Below, piece after piece: positions 6,296 to 13,501 of a stretch of 64,000 nucleotides of DNA. The notes beneath the pieces were generated by a model, which saw nothing but the letters and a program-made list of their open reading frames with translations, had not been told where the DNA came from and did not search any database. Origin of the DNA: a virus. The stretch lies in IMG/VR virus record IMGVR_UViG_3300017991_000012, positions 16,108-80,107 of that record. The stretch is one strand, 5' to 3'. Made by a program: the position numbers and the translations under genes. Positions within the stretch are counted from its first letter, which is position 1. The number at the start of each line of letters is the position of its first letter.

Positions 6296-6968
6296 TATCT
6301 GGACCTCCATTCTTCATGTACCGCTGCAGCGTGCTATTCATCCAAGACATCGGGTTGTTTGGTTTGCGCCTCTCAGTGTTTGCCAGCGCCTCGTAGATCC
6401 AGTCTTCTGGATACATCTTCAGCCAGTTTCTCAGGTTCACCAGGCAGTCGCCAAGTACTCTGAAAGCATGCTGCTGTAGATCTTTCGATATATGAATTTG
6501 AGACTCCGACTCGTCCTCTCCCTCCTCTCCTTCCACTCCTTTCCCTCCCTCCCTCTTAGGCGCTACCTCAGGTTCTTGCGGTATACACGCGGTATCCTCC
6601 AAGTGCCTATCAGATGGATACTGGATGCGCACCCATCCAACTTCTTCGCTGGCGCAAACTTCCAGAGTATCGACTATCGTTTTCTCTGAAAACCTTGTCA
6701 TCATCGCGATCTCTTCTGGTGTCCACGCGGTACCATCTGGGTATCCGTCATGTGTCATCCAGCCGTCCCTCGGCTGCTCTTGACGAGAACACAGGAGAAC
6801 CATCGCGCACCAAGCACCGTACATAGCTTCACCGCTTGGCTTCGACAGCAGCTTGCAGTAGCCAAGACCATTCTGCTTGTTTGGAACGCTACACCAACTC
6901 TTCCTTGCGATCGTCCGAGACTTCGCATTCTCAAAGTGCTTACCCCAGTTGACGATCTGATATTTCAT
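6141..6968 (-). CDS. DnaD-like phage replication initiator
   Basis: 275 residues starting MKYQIVNWGKHFENA. Residues about 15-120 look like the N-terminal winged-helix region of phage replisome organisers (MYGAWCAMVLLCSR, WTPEEIAMMTRF), followed by an acidic, low-complexity linker (EGGKGVEGEEGEDESE) and a C-terminal DnaD-type segment with MSWMNSTLQRYMKNGG. It probably binds the origin and recruits the helicase loader encoded next. Its last 50 or so residues (Arg, Pro, Gly-rich) are encoded in the long overlap with the loader gene and may be a late extension. Confidence 0.7.
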   Translation of the reverse strand: MKYQIVNWGKHFENAKSRTIARKSWCSVPNKQNGLGYCKLLSKPSGEAMYGAWCAMVLLCSRQEQPRDGWMTHDGYPDGTAWTPEEIAMMTRFSEKTIVDTLEVCASEEVGWVRIQYPSDRHLEDTACIPQEPEVAPKREGGKGVEGEEGEDESESQIHISKDLQQHAFRVLGDCLVNLRNWLKMYPEDWIYEALANTERRKPNNPMSWMNSTLQRYMKNGGPDNDSGERGSSNQRAGTQSAAERPDKFANVEPDQEVHPRPERDPGKVQAGKAG

Positions 6969-7453
6969 TTTTGTTCCTCGACTTCCATGATGCGCTGCCC
7001 GTGGTCCCTGCAGCTGTCGGTCCATTCTCTTGCGACATCCATCATCATGCTTTTCATCGCGCTCATCTGATCAAGGTGACTCCGTATGGAAAAGAGAAGA
7101 GGAACCCATCGATCCAAGTCACAAGATCCTCGCGCCCCCACAATATCATCCTTGACGAAAAACGCGAATTCATGCATGGCTTCGTCGTTGAAAATGCATC
7201 CGAGTGCTTTCATCACATATTGCAGGTCATCGTCACCGTGATGTTTGCCGTGGCACTGGCTACACAGACAAACCAGATCGTTCACCGTTTCCGTTCCCCA
7301 TTCCTTTGGGTAACGGCGATGATGAACGTGCTTTGCCTTCCCTCCACACAGCACACACTCGCCGTTATCCATCGCCAACCGTTGCGCCCTGATCGTCTTC
7401 CACTTGTCGCTCTGCAGGTACTTCTGATAAGCGGCTTTTCCGTTCTTGGACAT
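6965..7453 (-). CDS. HNH endonuclease
   Basis: 162 residues. CVLCGGKAKHVHHRRYPKE, LVCLCSQCHGKHHGD give the HNH fold with two zinc-binding Cys pairs and the His-His-x motif. Such genes occur as homing nucleases or as packaging-associated nucleases; here it opens the replication cassette, far from the expected terminase, which favours a free-standing role. The ATG at 7453 has GGAG upstream. A structured leader and promoter lie immediately upstream. The C-terminal 60 residues have no recognised motif. Confidence 0.8.
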   Translation of the reverse strand: MSKNGKAAYQKYLQSDKWKTIRAQRLAMDNGECVLCGGKAKHVHHRRYPKEWGTETVNDLVCLCSQCHGKHHGDDDLQYVMKALGCIFNDEAMHEFAFFVKDDIVGARGSCDLDRWVPLLFSIRSHLDQMSAMKSMMMDVAREWTDSCRDHGQRIMEVEEQK

Positions 7454-7482
7454 GCCGATCTCCGCCAAAAGGCCCTCCCCAG

Positions 7483-7572
7483 CTGGACGGACCAACAGAG
7501 GATGCTGGTAGGAAGCTGGGTCAGGCCAGGAATAAGTCCGGTTGAATCCTTCCTCTGTTTTTTCCGTCCAGG
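7483..7572 (-). promoter_or_regulatory. Structured 5' leader hairpin of the HNH/replication operon
   Basis: The predicted transcript begins at about 7571 inside CTGGACGGA, which is complementary to TCCGTCCAG about 85 bases later (7483-7491). Inside these arms CAGAGGA (7550-7557) pairs with TCCTCTG (7496-7502), giving about 16 pairs with an A5/TTGG internal loop. The ribosome site of the HNH gene follows 20-30 bases downstream. The structure could protect the 5' end or control translation; that is inference. Confidence 0.55.
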
Positions 7573-7577
7573 TTCAA

Positions 7578-7605
7578 CTATACTCGGAAGCGCTCGTTTG
7601 TCAAG
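7578..7605 (-). promoter_or_regulatory. Early promoter P1 (CACTTGACAAA family)
   Basis: -35 TTGACA at 7600-7605 and -10 TATAGT at 7578-7583 with a 16-bp spacer, within the 11-base CACTTGACAAA shared by seven promoters. The TGA inside TTGACA is also the stop codon of the upstream gene. It should drive HNH, initiator and helicase loader. Confidence 0.8.
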
Positions 7606-7948
7606 TGCCCAACTCTGTTTTCCACTCAAAAATCGTAGAAATCGGAATCTTGATCCCGTGCACGCGCTCCATCTCGATCGCAGTCTGCTCCAGTGTCCTG
7701 CTTTCCAGCATCCGTAGTGCCTCGTCCATCACCCGATCCATATATCTTGCGCTGTCACGTGCGCCCGGCACTCCGGCATTGAAGTACTTGCGACACAGCC
7801 TGCAGTAGTGCTTGCTGTATCTAACCCTCCATGTTGTGTGCTGCAGGTCTTTCAGCGTGCGTCTGCCAACGCTGTGTTTTTTGCATGATGCCCCACATCT
7901 CGGACAGTCCGCGTACTTCTTCACCGCGTCGTGTTCTTTTATCTTCAT
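7601..7948 (-). CDS. ISL3-type zinc-finger and HTH protein
   Basis: 115 residues. CPRCGASCKKHSVGRRTLKDL followed by RYSKHYCRLCRKYFN is the zinc-finger layout of ISL3-family transposases and related phage proteins; residues 70-115 (ESRTLEQTAIEMERVHGIK) look like a helix-turn-helix. There is no DDE catalytic domain, so it is either a truncated transposase N-terminus or a DNA-binding regulator. It starts by TGATG overlap with the preceding gene and stops inside promoter P1. Confidence 0.6.
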   Translation of the reverse strand: MKIKEHDAVKKYADCPRCGASCKKHSVGRRTLKDLQHTTWRVRYSKHYCRLCRKYFNAGVPGARDSARYMDRVMDEALRMLESRTLEQTAIEMERVHGIKIPISTIFEWKTELGT

Positions 7949-8913
7949 CAGCAGACCTTCTTCAGCTGGTTCTCCTCGGCGTACTTCACAAGTTGTGCAA
8001 TCGCTTCTTCCTTGGTGTCGACAGGCGGCATGGCCGCCTTGTCGTACAGCTCATTTCCTGCGTTCTCACCCTTGCTTGTGTAACTGCAGAACTTGCTCCC
8101 AGTCTGACCATCGCTGACAAAGATCTGCCGGCCAAGTCCGTCCTCGTAGACCGGCCCTCGATCCTCACCGGAAGCGTTGGGAAGCTCTGTCTTATCTCCA
8201 TCTTGATCGCCTCCAGTATCTTCATCATCGGATGCACTGGCATCGCCGCTCTCGTCCACCTGCTCGCCCTCCTCGTTCTCCTTGAAGGGCAGCTCCTTCT
8301 GGCGATCGGCATCAGTGAACGGCCTGCTGCTGATAATCTCGCCCGTGTCAAGGCGCACCTGCTGCACTTCTTCCGCTTCCCAGTTCTTCCTCTCTTCCAC
8401 GTCGACATACTTCAGCACCTTTCCGATCTGAATCTCATTGTCGATCTTCTCGCGCCTGGCCATGAGTGCGCTGATCTCGGCCTCCAACGTCTTCTTCTCG
8501 GCCTTCAGCTGATCCTCGACCACTTTCAGATGCTCGGTCTTCTCACGCATCTCGGCCGTCAGCCCAGCGGCTTCCATCGCCTTCTCCCTGACCTCGGCAT
8601 CCGTCATGTCGAACCGGAACTGGCGCCTGTTCTTGCCCAGGACTTCAACCTTCAACTTCGCGCAAGCGCAAGGGCTGGTGCTACATACGCCGCAGACAAC
8701 GCATTTGCAGAAGCTGATTCCATTACCGCAGCCCACGCAGACCTCTTCATCTCCGCTCGCTTCTCCTTCTGCTTCTGCCGCTCCTTCTTCAGCCGCTTCT
8801 TCCTGTGTTTGCTGTTCACGATCATGCTCCTCTGCCATCTCCGCTTTTGCTCGCTCGTCCTCTGCGGCCAGCGCATCTGCCTTTGCCGCGGCCTGTTCCT
8901 GTTCTTCGTTCAT
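7948..8913 (-). CDS. Large acidic coiled-coil protein with Cys-rich segment
   Basis: 321 residues. An Ala/Glu-rich N-terminus (about 1-55), a dense Cys cluster (CVGCGNGISFCKCVVCGVC, then CAC) at about 60-85, a basic stretch, a coiled coil at about 110-160 (EMREKTEHLKVVEDQLKAE), a conserved-looking segment RLDTGEIISSRPFTDADRQ, and a very acidic linker (DASASDDEDTGGDQDGD). The middle resembles uncharacterised phage proteins of the coiled-coil plus TGE type. GGAGGGAGAGCTG sets the start at 8913. Possibly metal-binding; function unknown. Confidence 0.65.
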   Translation of the reverse strand: MNEEQEQAAAKADALAAEDERAKAEMAEEHDREQQTQEEAAEEGAAEAEGEASGDEEVCVGCGNGISFCKCVVCGVCSTSPCACAKLKVEVLGKNRRQFRFDMTDAEVREKAMEAAGLTAEMREKTEHLKVVEDQLKAEKKTLEAEISALMARREKIDNEIQIGKVLKYVDVEERKNWEAEEVQQVRLDTGEIISSRPFTDADRQKELPFKENEEGEQVDESGDASASDDEDTGGDQDGDKTELPNASGEDRGPVYEDGLGRQIFVSDGQTGSKFCSYTSKGENAGNELYDKAAMPPVDTKEEAIAQLVKYAEENQLKKVC

Positions 8914-8949
8914 CAGCTCTCCCTCCAAGATCAAAAGCAACCTGGTCCT

Positions 8950-9045
8950 CTATGGCTCAGGTCTCGACCTGGCCAACGCCCGTAAACGAACGCGGCTGTA
9001 ACCGCGCTCAAGATACTCCTCCACAATTTCCTCTGCCGTTCGCAT
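8950..9045 (-). CDS. 31-residue peptide gene
   Basis: MRTAEEIVEEYLERGYSRV followed by an Arg/Ala-rich end. GGAGACTGAG precedes the ATG, which overlaps the end of the sulfotransferase gene by a few bases. The amphipathic helix and the E-E-Y-x-x-x-G pattern recur in small phage proteins. Coding is likely but not certain because of the length. Confidence 0.5.
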   Translation of the reverse strand: MRTAEEIVEEYLERGYSRVRLRALARSRPEP

Positions 9046-9046
9046 C

Positions 9047-9667
9047 TCAGTCTCCAAACAGATACCCGAACATCTTGCAGTCCTTCTGTACCCACGGCCA
9101 CAGTGCTTCGAATATCTCGGCGTCGTAATACTCACGGTACGGACGCACGTTTCCAAGATCGTCCCTGCGGCTTGCGCTGACATTCAGGCACGGCAGCTGC
9201 GGCAGATTGTCCAGCTCCATCAGCCTGTACCAGCCGTCGCGCAGATCCTCGAACTTCAACACCGTGTCCATGATCAGCTTGCCGTCGTTATCGCACAGCC
9301 AGCGCCATTGCTGGAACCAGAACAGCATCCACGGCTTGCCATGCCTGATCTCGCCGACGCATTCGCAGCTGACAAAGATCTTCCAGATCCAGTCGCGGAA
9401 GCTCAGGTCCTCATCGCGATCGCGCTTGATACTTCCGTCCTTGGCCTCGTGCTGCCAGGTGTACAAGCTCACGATCCGGTCCCATGGGTTCCTGACTACA
9501 GCCAGCTTCTTGTAGCCGGCCCAGCGTACGGGATCGGCCTTCTGCAGCTCAAGTGCCGTATAGTGCCATTCGGCATGGCCCATCGGCCAGAGCGCCTTGC
9601 AGATACTGAAGCCCGCGCACTTGGGAATGTGCACATGCGCTATGCGGTACTGGTCGCTGAAGCCCAT
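9047..9667 (-). CDS. Sulfotransferase family protein
   Basis: 206 residues. HIPKCAGFSICKAL at about residue 12 is the 5'-phosphosulfate-binding loop and VVRNPWDRIVSLYTW at about residue 57 is the 3'-phosphate motif of PAPS-dependent sulfotransferases of the carbohydrate (family 2) type; later KFEDL also fits. Such enzymes move sulfate from PAPS to sugars or lipids. The substrate is unknown; the late glycan island suggests a carbohydrate. It is coupled to its neighbours (stop and start overlap at 9667). An early-region sulfotransferase is unusual for a phage. Confidence 0.75.
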   Translation of the reverse strand: MGFSDQYRIAHVHIPKCAGFSICKALWPMGHAEWHYTALELQKADPVRWAGYKKLAVVRNPWDRIVSLYTWQHEAKDGSIKRDRDEDLSFRDWIWKIFVSCECVGEIRHGKPWMLFWFQQWRWLCDNDGKLIMDTVLKFEDLRDGWYRLMELDNLPQLPCLNVSASRRDDLGNVRPYREYYDAEIFEALWPWVQKDCKMFGYLFGD

Positions 9668-9861
9668 CAGTCTACCTCCTCGCGAGGCCAGCCATAGCTG
9701 CCTCGATCTCCAGGCTCGATCAGCTCCACACTCTCTACCTTGATCACGCCAGGCCGCCGCTCGGCGATCTCCCTAGCCTCGACCTCGTGCAAAGCATGCA
9801 CTTCGATCGTCTCATCCACGGCCTTCAGGACCGTGACCAGGTACGGTACGTTTGCGCCCAT
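9667..9861 (-). CDS. Small hypothetical protein
   Basis: 64 residues. MGANVPYLVTVLKAVDET followed by VHALHEVEAREIAE reads like a short beta-alpha unit seen in small phage proteins. It starts at the stop of the previous gene and its own stop overlaps the sulfotransferase ATG. Function unknown. Confidence 0.6.
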   Translation of the reverse strand: MGANVPYLVTVLKAVDETIEVHALHEVEAREIAERRPGVIKVESVELIEPGDRGSYGWPREEVD

Positions 9862-10160
9862 CAGTTTTCCTCCGCGTATTTCTTGCGCCAGGCGTCAATG
9901 GCCTTGTGCGCCATCCTCGCATATACTGGATGCACTTCGTTTGGACCATCCGTGATCTCAAGGCTGGCTTCAAGCGCCTCTACCAGATCCCGCGCCTCAT
10001 CCCGCACACACTGCCTGATCGCCGCCACGCCTGCGGCCTTGATCTCTGCTGCCGTCATCTTGAATACAGGCACTCTGTCTGACATGATGGCGTGCATCGC
10101 CGCGTCCATGCGCCTCTGCTGCAGGTAGGCGAAAACGTCAAACGCTTCTTCTGGTGTCAT
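9861..10160 (-). CDS. Hypothetical helical protein
   Basis: 99 residues, mostly helical: TPEEAFDVFAYLQQRRMDA, then CVRDEARDLVEALEA and HKAIDAWRKKYAEEN. It abuts both neighbours with one-base overlaps. No family recognised. Confidence 0.6.
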   Translation of the reverse strand: MTPEEAFDVFAYLQQRRMDAAMHAIMSDRVPVFKMTAAEIKAAGVAAIRQCVRDEARDLVEALEASLEITDGPNEVHPVYARMAHKAIDAWRKKYAEEN

Positions 10161-10576
10161 CAGCTCTCCTTAGGTGGACTGATCTTAAACCTGCAGCCAA
10201 GTTTCAGATCCGGATGCGGCATGTAGATCGTGAACGACCACTCGTCTTTGAGCATTCCCAAGTGCGTCTCCGGATCACGGATGCAGCACTCTGGCACGTC
10301 CAGGATCTCAGACAGGATCGCCTTCAGCTTCTCAGGATGCCCTGGCTGCTTATCCCATCTGGCCAGCGTCCGGTTCACGCTTTCAAGCAGCTTCGCCTTG
10401 TACTCGGCCATGCCCTCCGGCGTGTCGTACAGCTCGATCCGGATCATCAGCTGCTCGCCGCACGACCAGCACTTGAACTTGAACGGACGGCCGTCGATCG
10501 CCTTCAGCCAGAATACCTCGCGGCATTTCCAGCAGCGGCGTCTGACATCGTGTACCTTGATCTCGTGCTCGATCAT
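10160..10576 (-). CDS. Zinc-ribbon hypothetical protein
   Basis: 138 residues starting MIEHEIKVHDVRRRC. CWKC and CWSC about 25 residues apart form a zinc ribbon, followed by a helical segment and an aromatic beta region (WSFTIYMPHPDLKLGC). AGGAAGAAAAG fixes the start. Function unknown. Confidence 0.6.
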   Translation of the reverse strand: MIEHEIKVHDVRRRCWKCREVFWLKAIDGRPFKFKCWSCGEQLMIRIELYDTPEGMAEYKAKLLESVNRTLARWDKQPGHPEKLKAILSEILDVPECCIRDPETHLGMLKDEWSFTIYMPHPDLKLGCRFKISPPKES

Positions 10577-10809
10577 CTTTTCTTCCTGAACCTGTCGGAT
10601 GCTGGGCAGTCCGCGAAGTGAGAAATGAACGCCTGGCTCACGGGGAACTTCTTGTGCTCGCCGTTCGGCTTCTTGTTCTTGGTCAGCACCCACCAGATGT
10701 CGGCACCGCAACCACGGCACTGACTGCGGTCTCCGATCTGATCCAACAGCTTCGCCATCCGCTCTTCCAGATCAACCAGTTCCTGCTTCGGTACGAATTC
10801 GCCTGCCAT
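10573..10809 (-). CDS. Small zinc-binding protein
   Basis: 78 residues. A short coiled coil (VDLEERMAKLLDQIG) precedes CRGCGADIWWVLTKNKK and later H-x-x-D-C, a layout common in uncharacterised phage proteins (CxxCGAxIxW). GAGGAGAAATG sets the ATG at 10809, overlapping the previous stop. Function unknown. Confidence 0.6.
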   Translation of the reverse strand: MAGEFVPKQELVDLEERMAKLLDQIGDRSQCRGCGADIWWVLTKNKKPNGEHKKFPVSQAFISHFADCPASDRFRKKR

Positions 10810-11171
10810 CATTTCTCCTCGTCTGATTGCCAACTCGTTCCGCCTATGCAGATCGCTCCAGGATCTTCTCGCCATTCTACGATGGTTTGATTGAATACAT
10901 TCTCGTCGCGTTCAGTCCACGTTCCTTTGGCCTTTTCGTATGCGCGAATCAGCCTGTACACCTCCAGGTAGTACGGTTCGTCACAGGCCACGACAATGAA
11001 CGGCTTGCCTTTTTTCAGCAGCTTTCCTGCCCTGCTATCAAGAAGGAACTCCATCTCTGCCACTCGCTTCTGTTCCTCGCGGCGAATCTGTGCTTGGATC
11101 TGCCGCTCCTCGCGGCGAATCTGTGCTTGGATCTGCCGCGCCTTTTGTGCCTTCGTCAGCTTCTTTGTCAT
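10809..11171 (-). CDS. Basic protein with duplicated N-terminal 11-residue unit
   Basis: 120 residues. RQIQAQIRREE occurs twice in a row near the N-terminus, encoded by a nearly perfect 33-bp tandem repeat at about 11075-11140. The rest has FIVVACDEPYYLEVYRLIR and a conserved-looking EWREDPGAICIGG end. No family recognised; the basic repeat could bind nucleic acid. Confidence 0.6.
   Translation of the reverse strand: MTKKLTKAQKARQIQAQIRREERQIQAQIRREEQKRVAEMEFLLDSRAGKLLKKGKPFIVVACDEPYYLEVYRLIRAYEKAKGTWTERDENVFNQTIVEWREDPGAICIGGTSWQSDEEK
11075..11140. repeat. 33-bp tandem duplication inside a gene
   Basis: Two adjacent copies containing GCGGCGAATCTGTGCTTGG (plus strand) that differ at very few positions; the length is a multiple of three, so the reading frame is kept. 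Confidence 0.75.
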
Positions 11172-11186
11172 CAGAACATCTCCTTC

Positions 11187-11474
11187 TCAAGGTCTTCGAT
11201 AACCGCCAGCCTTTGCCGAGAACAGGTTCTTCATCGAACTCCATAGAAGATCCCTGAACTCATACCAGGTCAGGAATGTCTTGGCATTACCCTTTCCCTT
11301 CTTGCCTAGCCACTTTCCGTCGCTCCTGACACGGTATCTGGCAGCCATATCCCTATGGAGACCATAACGCCAGCGTTCTATGAAGTCAGTAGCGCGGAAC
11401 AGCTCAACTTTGTGCGTTCTCTTGCCAGGAATCTTGAGCAAGAACGTCATCACCGGCTTTCGCTTCTCTCCCAT
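11187..11474 (-). CDS. Small basic hypothetical protein
   Basis: 95 residues with a high Lys/Arg content (KIPGKRTHKVELFRATDF, DGKWLGKKGKGNAKTF). AAAGGG upstream of the ATG is followed by TTTACA. No family recognised; a nucleic-acid-binding role is only suggested by charge. Confidence 0.6.
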   Translation of the reverse strand: MGEKRKPVMTFLLKIPGKRTHKVELFRATDFIERWRYGLHRDMAARYRVRSDGKWLGKKGKGNAKTFLTWYEFRDLLWSSMKNLFSAKAGGYRRP

Positions 11475-11572
11475 TGTAAACCCTTTACAAGATCACGGAT
11501 AGCGATCGCCTCCGAGGCCCGGATCCACCGCGAGGCCACGGCGACAGCCTCGGCGCAACGAGAGCTGCTCAT
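11450..11572 (-). CDS. Possible 40-residue protein in the 11.5 kb gap
   Basis: An open frame MSSSRCAEAVAVASRW ... ending ERSESR spans most of the only sizeable gap here and overlaps the start of the next gene. No ribosome site is visible. The same DNA can pair as CCGAGGC with either of two downstream partners (GCCTCG or GCCTCGG), so the gap may instead be a leader RNA. About 110 bases further up (11573-11684) I see nothing convincing. Confidence 0.25.
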   Translation of the reverse strand: MSSSRCAEAVAVASRWIRASEAIAIRDLVKGLQWERSESR

Positions 11573-11684
11573 GAACCAGTCGTGACAAGTACTAGTTTTT
11601 TGTGCTCGGAAATCACAGCAATCTTTCCTCGCAAGTCGTTCGCCGTCAACGAATCTTCCCGGCAGCCGTCGAGACGCTACGCAA

Positions 11685-12200
11685 TCAGAACAGCCTTCCT
11701 TCTACCTTCCGCGGCGCCATGCCCATCATCTCCTCGTAGTCGTACTTCTCGCCCAGCGCCTGGCGGATCGACAGCGGCTCGCCCTCAGAGAAGCCCAGGC
11801 AGTGCTTGTTGTAGACGAACGCATACTTCTCGATCGTGATCTTGCCCTCGACGAACTCCCGGCCCTTCTGCGTGATACGCCAGTCGCCGCTGCCGACCTT
11901 CTTGCCGCCGACCAGATCAAACCGCTGTTCGATCAAATCCCAATAGCGGCTCTTGGCAAAGTCGCCCGCGCCTCTGGTGATCTGCAAGATCCGGTCGCTG
12001 CTCGCAACGTGCAGCCAGCCGATTCCTTCCTCATCGACCTTGTACATCTCGACCAGGAACTTGGCCATCGTCCGGTTGAACTTGCGTCGGTATACTTTCA
12101 CGTTCTGCTTGCAAACGCAGCATATGCATCCATCTGGTTCACGTGCCTTCTCGCGGAGGATCTTCCTCGCCTCCGCGACTGTCATCAGATCCCAGTTCAT
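11685..12200 (-). CDS. Hypothetical protein with N-terminal zinc ribbon
   Basis: 171 residues. CICCVCKQNVKVYRRK near the N-terminus gives a Cys pair cluster; the middle (AKFLVEMYKVDEEGIGWLH, RGAGDFAKSRYWDLIEQ) looks like a winged-helix-type phage protein, with WRITQKGREFVEGKI as a possible wing. GGAGGCAGGGAG precedes the ATG. Similar zinc-ribbon plus winged-helix proteins are common and unassigned in phages. Confidence 0.65.
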   Translation of the reverse strand: MNWDLMTVAEARKILREKAREPDGCICCVCKQNVKVYRRKFNRTMAKFLVEMYKVDEEGIGWLHVASSDRILQITRGAGDFAKSRYWDLIEQRFDLVGGKKVGSGDWRITQKGREFVEGKITIEKYAFVYNKHCLGFSEGEPLSIRQALGEKYDYEEMMGMAPRKVEGRLF

Positions 12201-12402
12201 CTCCCTGCCTCCATAGCCTCCGAATGAAGTTGATGATCATGGTCAAAAAAAGCACCGGCCACAACACCCCCGTGATTATGGCCAGCGCGTCCTGTCTGAA
12301 CTTGTGCTCCTGGCACAGATCCTCGTCGCCTACAATCGCTCCTTGAGCTACGTGGATCATCCAGGCTGCTATCAGCAGATAGGCCACAACTACCAGGCTC
12401 AT
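12139..12402 (-). CDS. Small membrane protein, two predicted helices
   Basis: 87 residues. Two hydrophobic segments, SLVVVAYLLIAAWMIHVA and IITGVLWPVLFLTMIINFI, separated by a charged loop, then a polar C-terminus. It starts by ATGA overlap with the RecT-like gene and overlaps the next gene by about 60 bases. It could be a holin-like or host-envelope protein; position among early genes favours the latter. Confidence 0.6.
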   Translation of the reverse strand: MSLVVVAYLLIAAWMIHVAQGAIVGDEDLCQEHKFRQDALAIITGVLWPVLFLTMIINFIRRLWRQGDELGSDDSRGGEEDPPREGT

Positions 12403-13415
12403 TTCGCCGTCGCAGCCTCCTTCTCGTCGATCAGATTCAGGTACGTCGTGTAAACCGTTGACGCAGCAGCACTATCGCCAGGATGTAGCTCGTCCCAGCT
12501 ATCAAATCCGCACCTGTTCAGCGCCTCGATCACCATATCCGCGTTGTTCCTGCCGGCCTTTACCAGCCGCTGATAGGCCTCAGAAGGCTCCTGTGTGGCC
12601 TCGAACAGCGTGCCGTTGGATTCGGTATCCTCAGCCGCTTTCTTTGCAGTAGCGTCCTCTGGTGCGCCTCCTGTGGGCTTCTGGAAGGTATCCGGTCCCT
12701 TCGGTTGCGTGCCGCTGTCTGGCAACTGTGTCGTTTCGACAATCCTGGCCTCTCCCAGGTCCTCGATCTCACCATCCTGCTGTGGCATTCTGCCGTTGGT
12801 CACGATCTCCAGGATCTCGGCGCCCATCTTGCGCTTGGCCTTGGCTCTCACCGCGTCCGGACCCATCCTGCGGTTGACTACGATCTGGAACGTGCGCTCT
12901 ACCTTGCGCATCTCGCCATTGAATGAGAACTTGGCCCTGACCTGGACCGTCGCCTCGCGCTCGCCCGTGATCTTGTACGGCAAGACCTCCATCTCGTACG
13001 CGTCCATCTTCGGCAAGCGCTTCAGCTGGCTCTTCACCCCGTTCTTCGTCTTATACAGCTGCCCGCTGATGATATTGAAGTGGTTGCCGCAGATCGGCAA
13101 GCCCTGCATCGTGGCATCGATCAACACGTGCTTGACCACCGGCCACGGATACCCGCCCTCGTCGTCCTTGTCTGTCTTGAACCCCAGCGTGTGACCCTGC
13201 AGCCACATCACCGCATCCTTGATCTGAGGCGTGTCAATCAGCTCCGTCAGGGCCTTGATCGCCTCGCCCGTGCGTTGCATGTCGCTGAACGCGCCCACCA
13301 GATCCTCGCTAACCAAGCCGTTCAAGTAGTTCTCGCTGATCTCGGTCGCGATCTTGTCCAGCTCCATCAGCCGCTGCTCTCGCGTCATTACCTCCTGCTT
13401 TTCCTTTTTGGCCAT
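12399..13415 (-). CDS. RecT-like single-strand annealing protein
   Basis: 338 residues. The segment MQGLPICGNHFNIISGQLY followed by KTKNG, the central beta region and RAKAKRKMGAEILEIVTNG match the RecT-type phage annealing family that usually sits beside a PD-(D/E)XK nuclease, as it does here. The C-terminal third is an acidic, Pro/Thr-rich tail with a short helical domain (AYQRLVKAGRNNADMVIEA). It would pair complementary strands exposed by the nuclease. GGGAGGAGCCAACG sets the start; promoter P2 lies 50 bases upstream. Confidence 0.65.
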   Translation of the reverse strand: MAKKEKQEVMTREQRLMELDKIATEISENYLNGLVSEDLVGAFSDMQRTGEAIKALTELIDTPQIKDAVMWLQGHTLGFKTDKDDEGGYPWPVVKHVLIDATMQGLPICGNHFNIISGQLYKTKNGVKSQLKRLPKMDAYEMEVLPYKITGEREATVQVRAKFSFNGEMRKVERTFQIVVNRRMGPDAVRAKAKRKMGAEILEIVTNGRMPQQDGEIEDLGEARIVETTQLPDSGTQPKGPDTFQKPTGGAPEDATAKKAAEDTESNGTLFEATQEPSEAYQRLVKAGRNNADMVIEALNRCGFDSWDELHPGDSAAASTVYTTYLNLIDEKEAATAK

Positions 13416-13462
13416 CGTTGGCTCCTCCCTACACAAAAAAAGTCCTCTTGCCGGATATTGTG

Positions 13463-13491
13463 AGTCTATCAGATGTCCTTCTCTTTGTCAA
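13463..13491 (-). promoter_or_regulatory. Early promoter P2 (CACTTGACAAA family)
   Basis: -35 TTGACA at 13486-13491, -10 TAGACT at 13463-13468, 17-bp spacer. It lies between the nuclease and RecT-like genes, so the annealing protein and its downstream genes have their own promoter. The 5' leader contains a run of seven T but no strong hairpin. Confidence 0.75.
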
Positions 13492-13501
13492 GTGATTTCG
13501 T

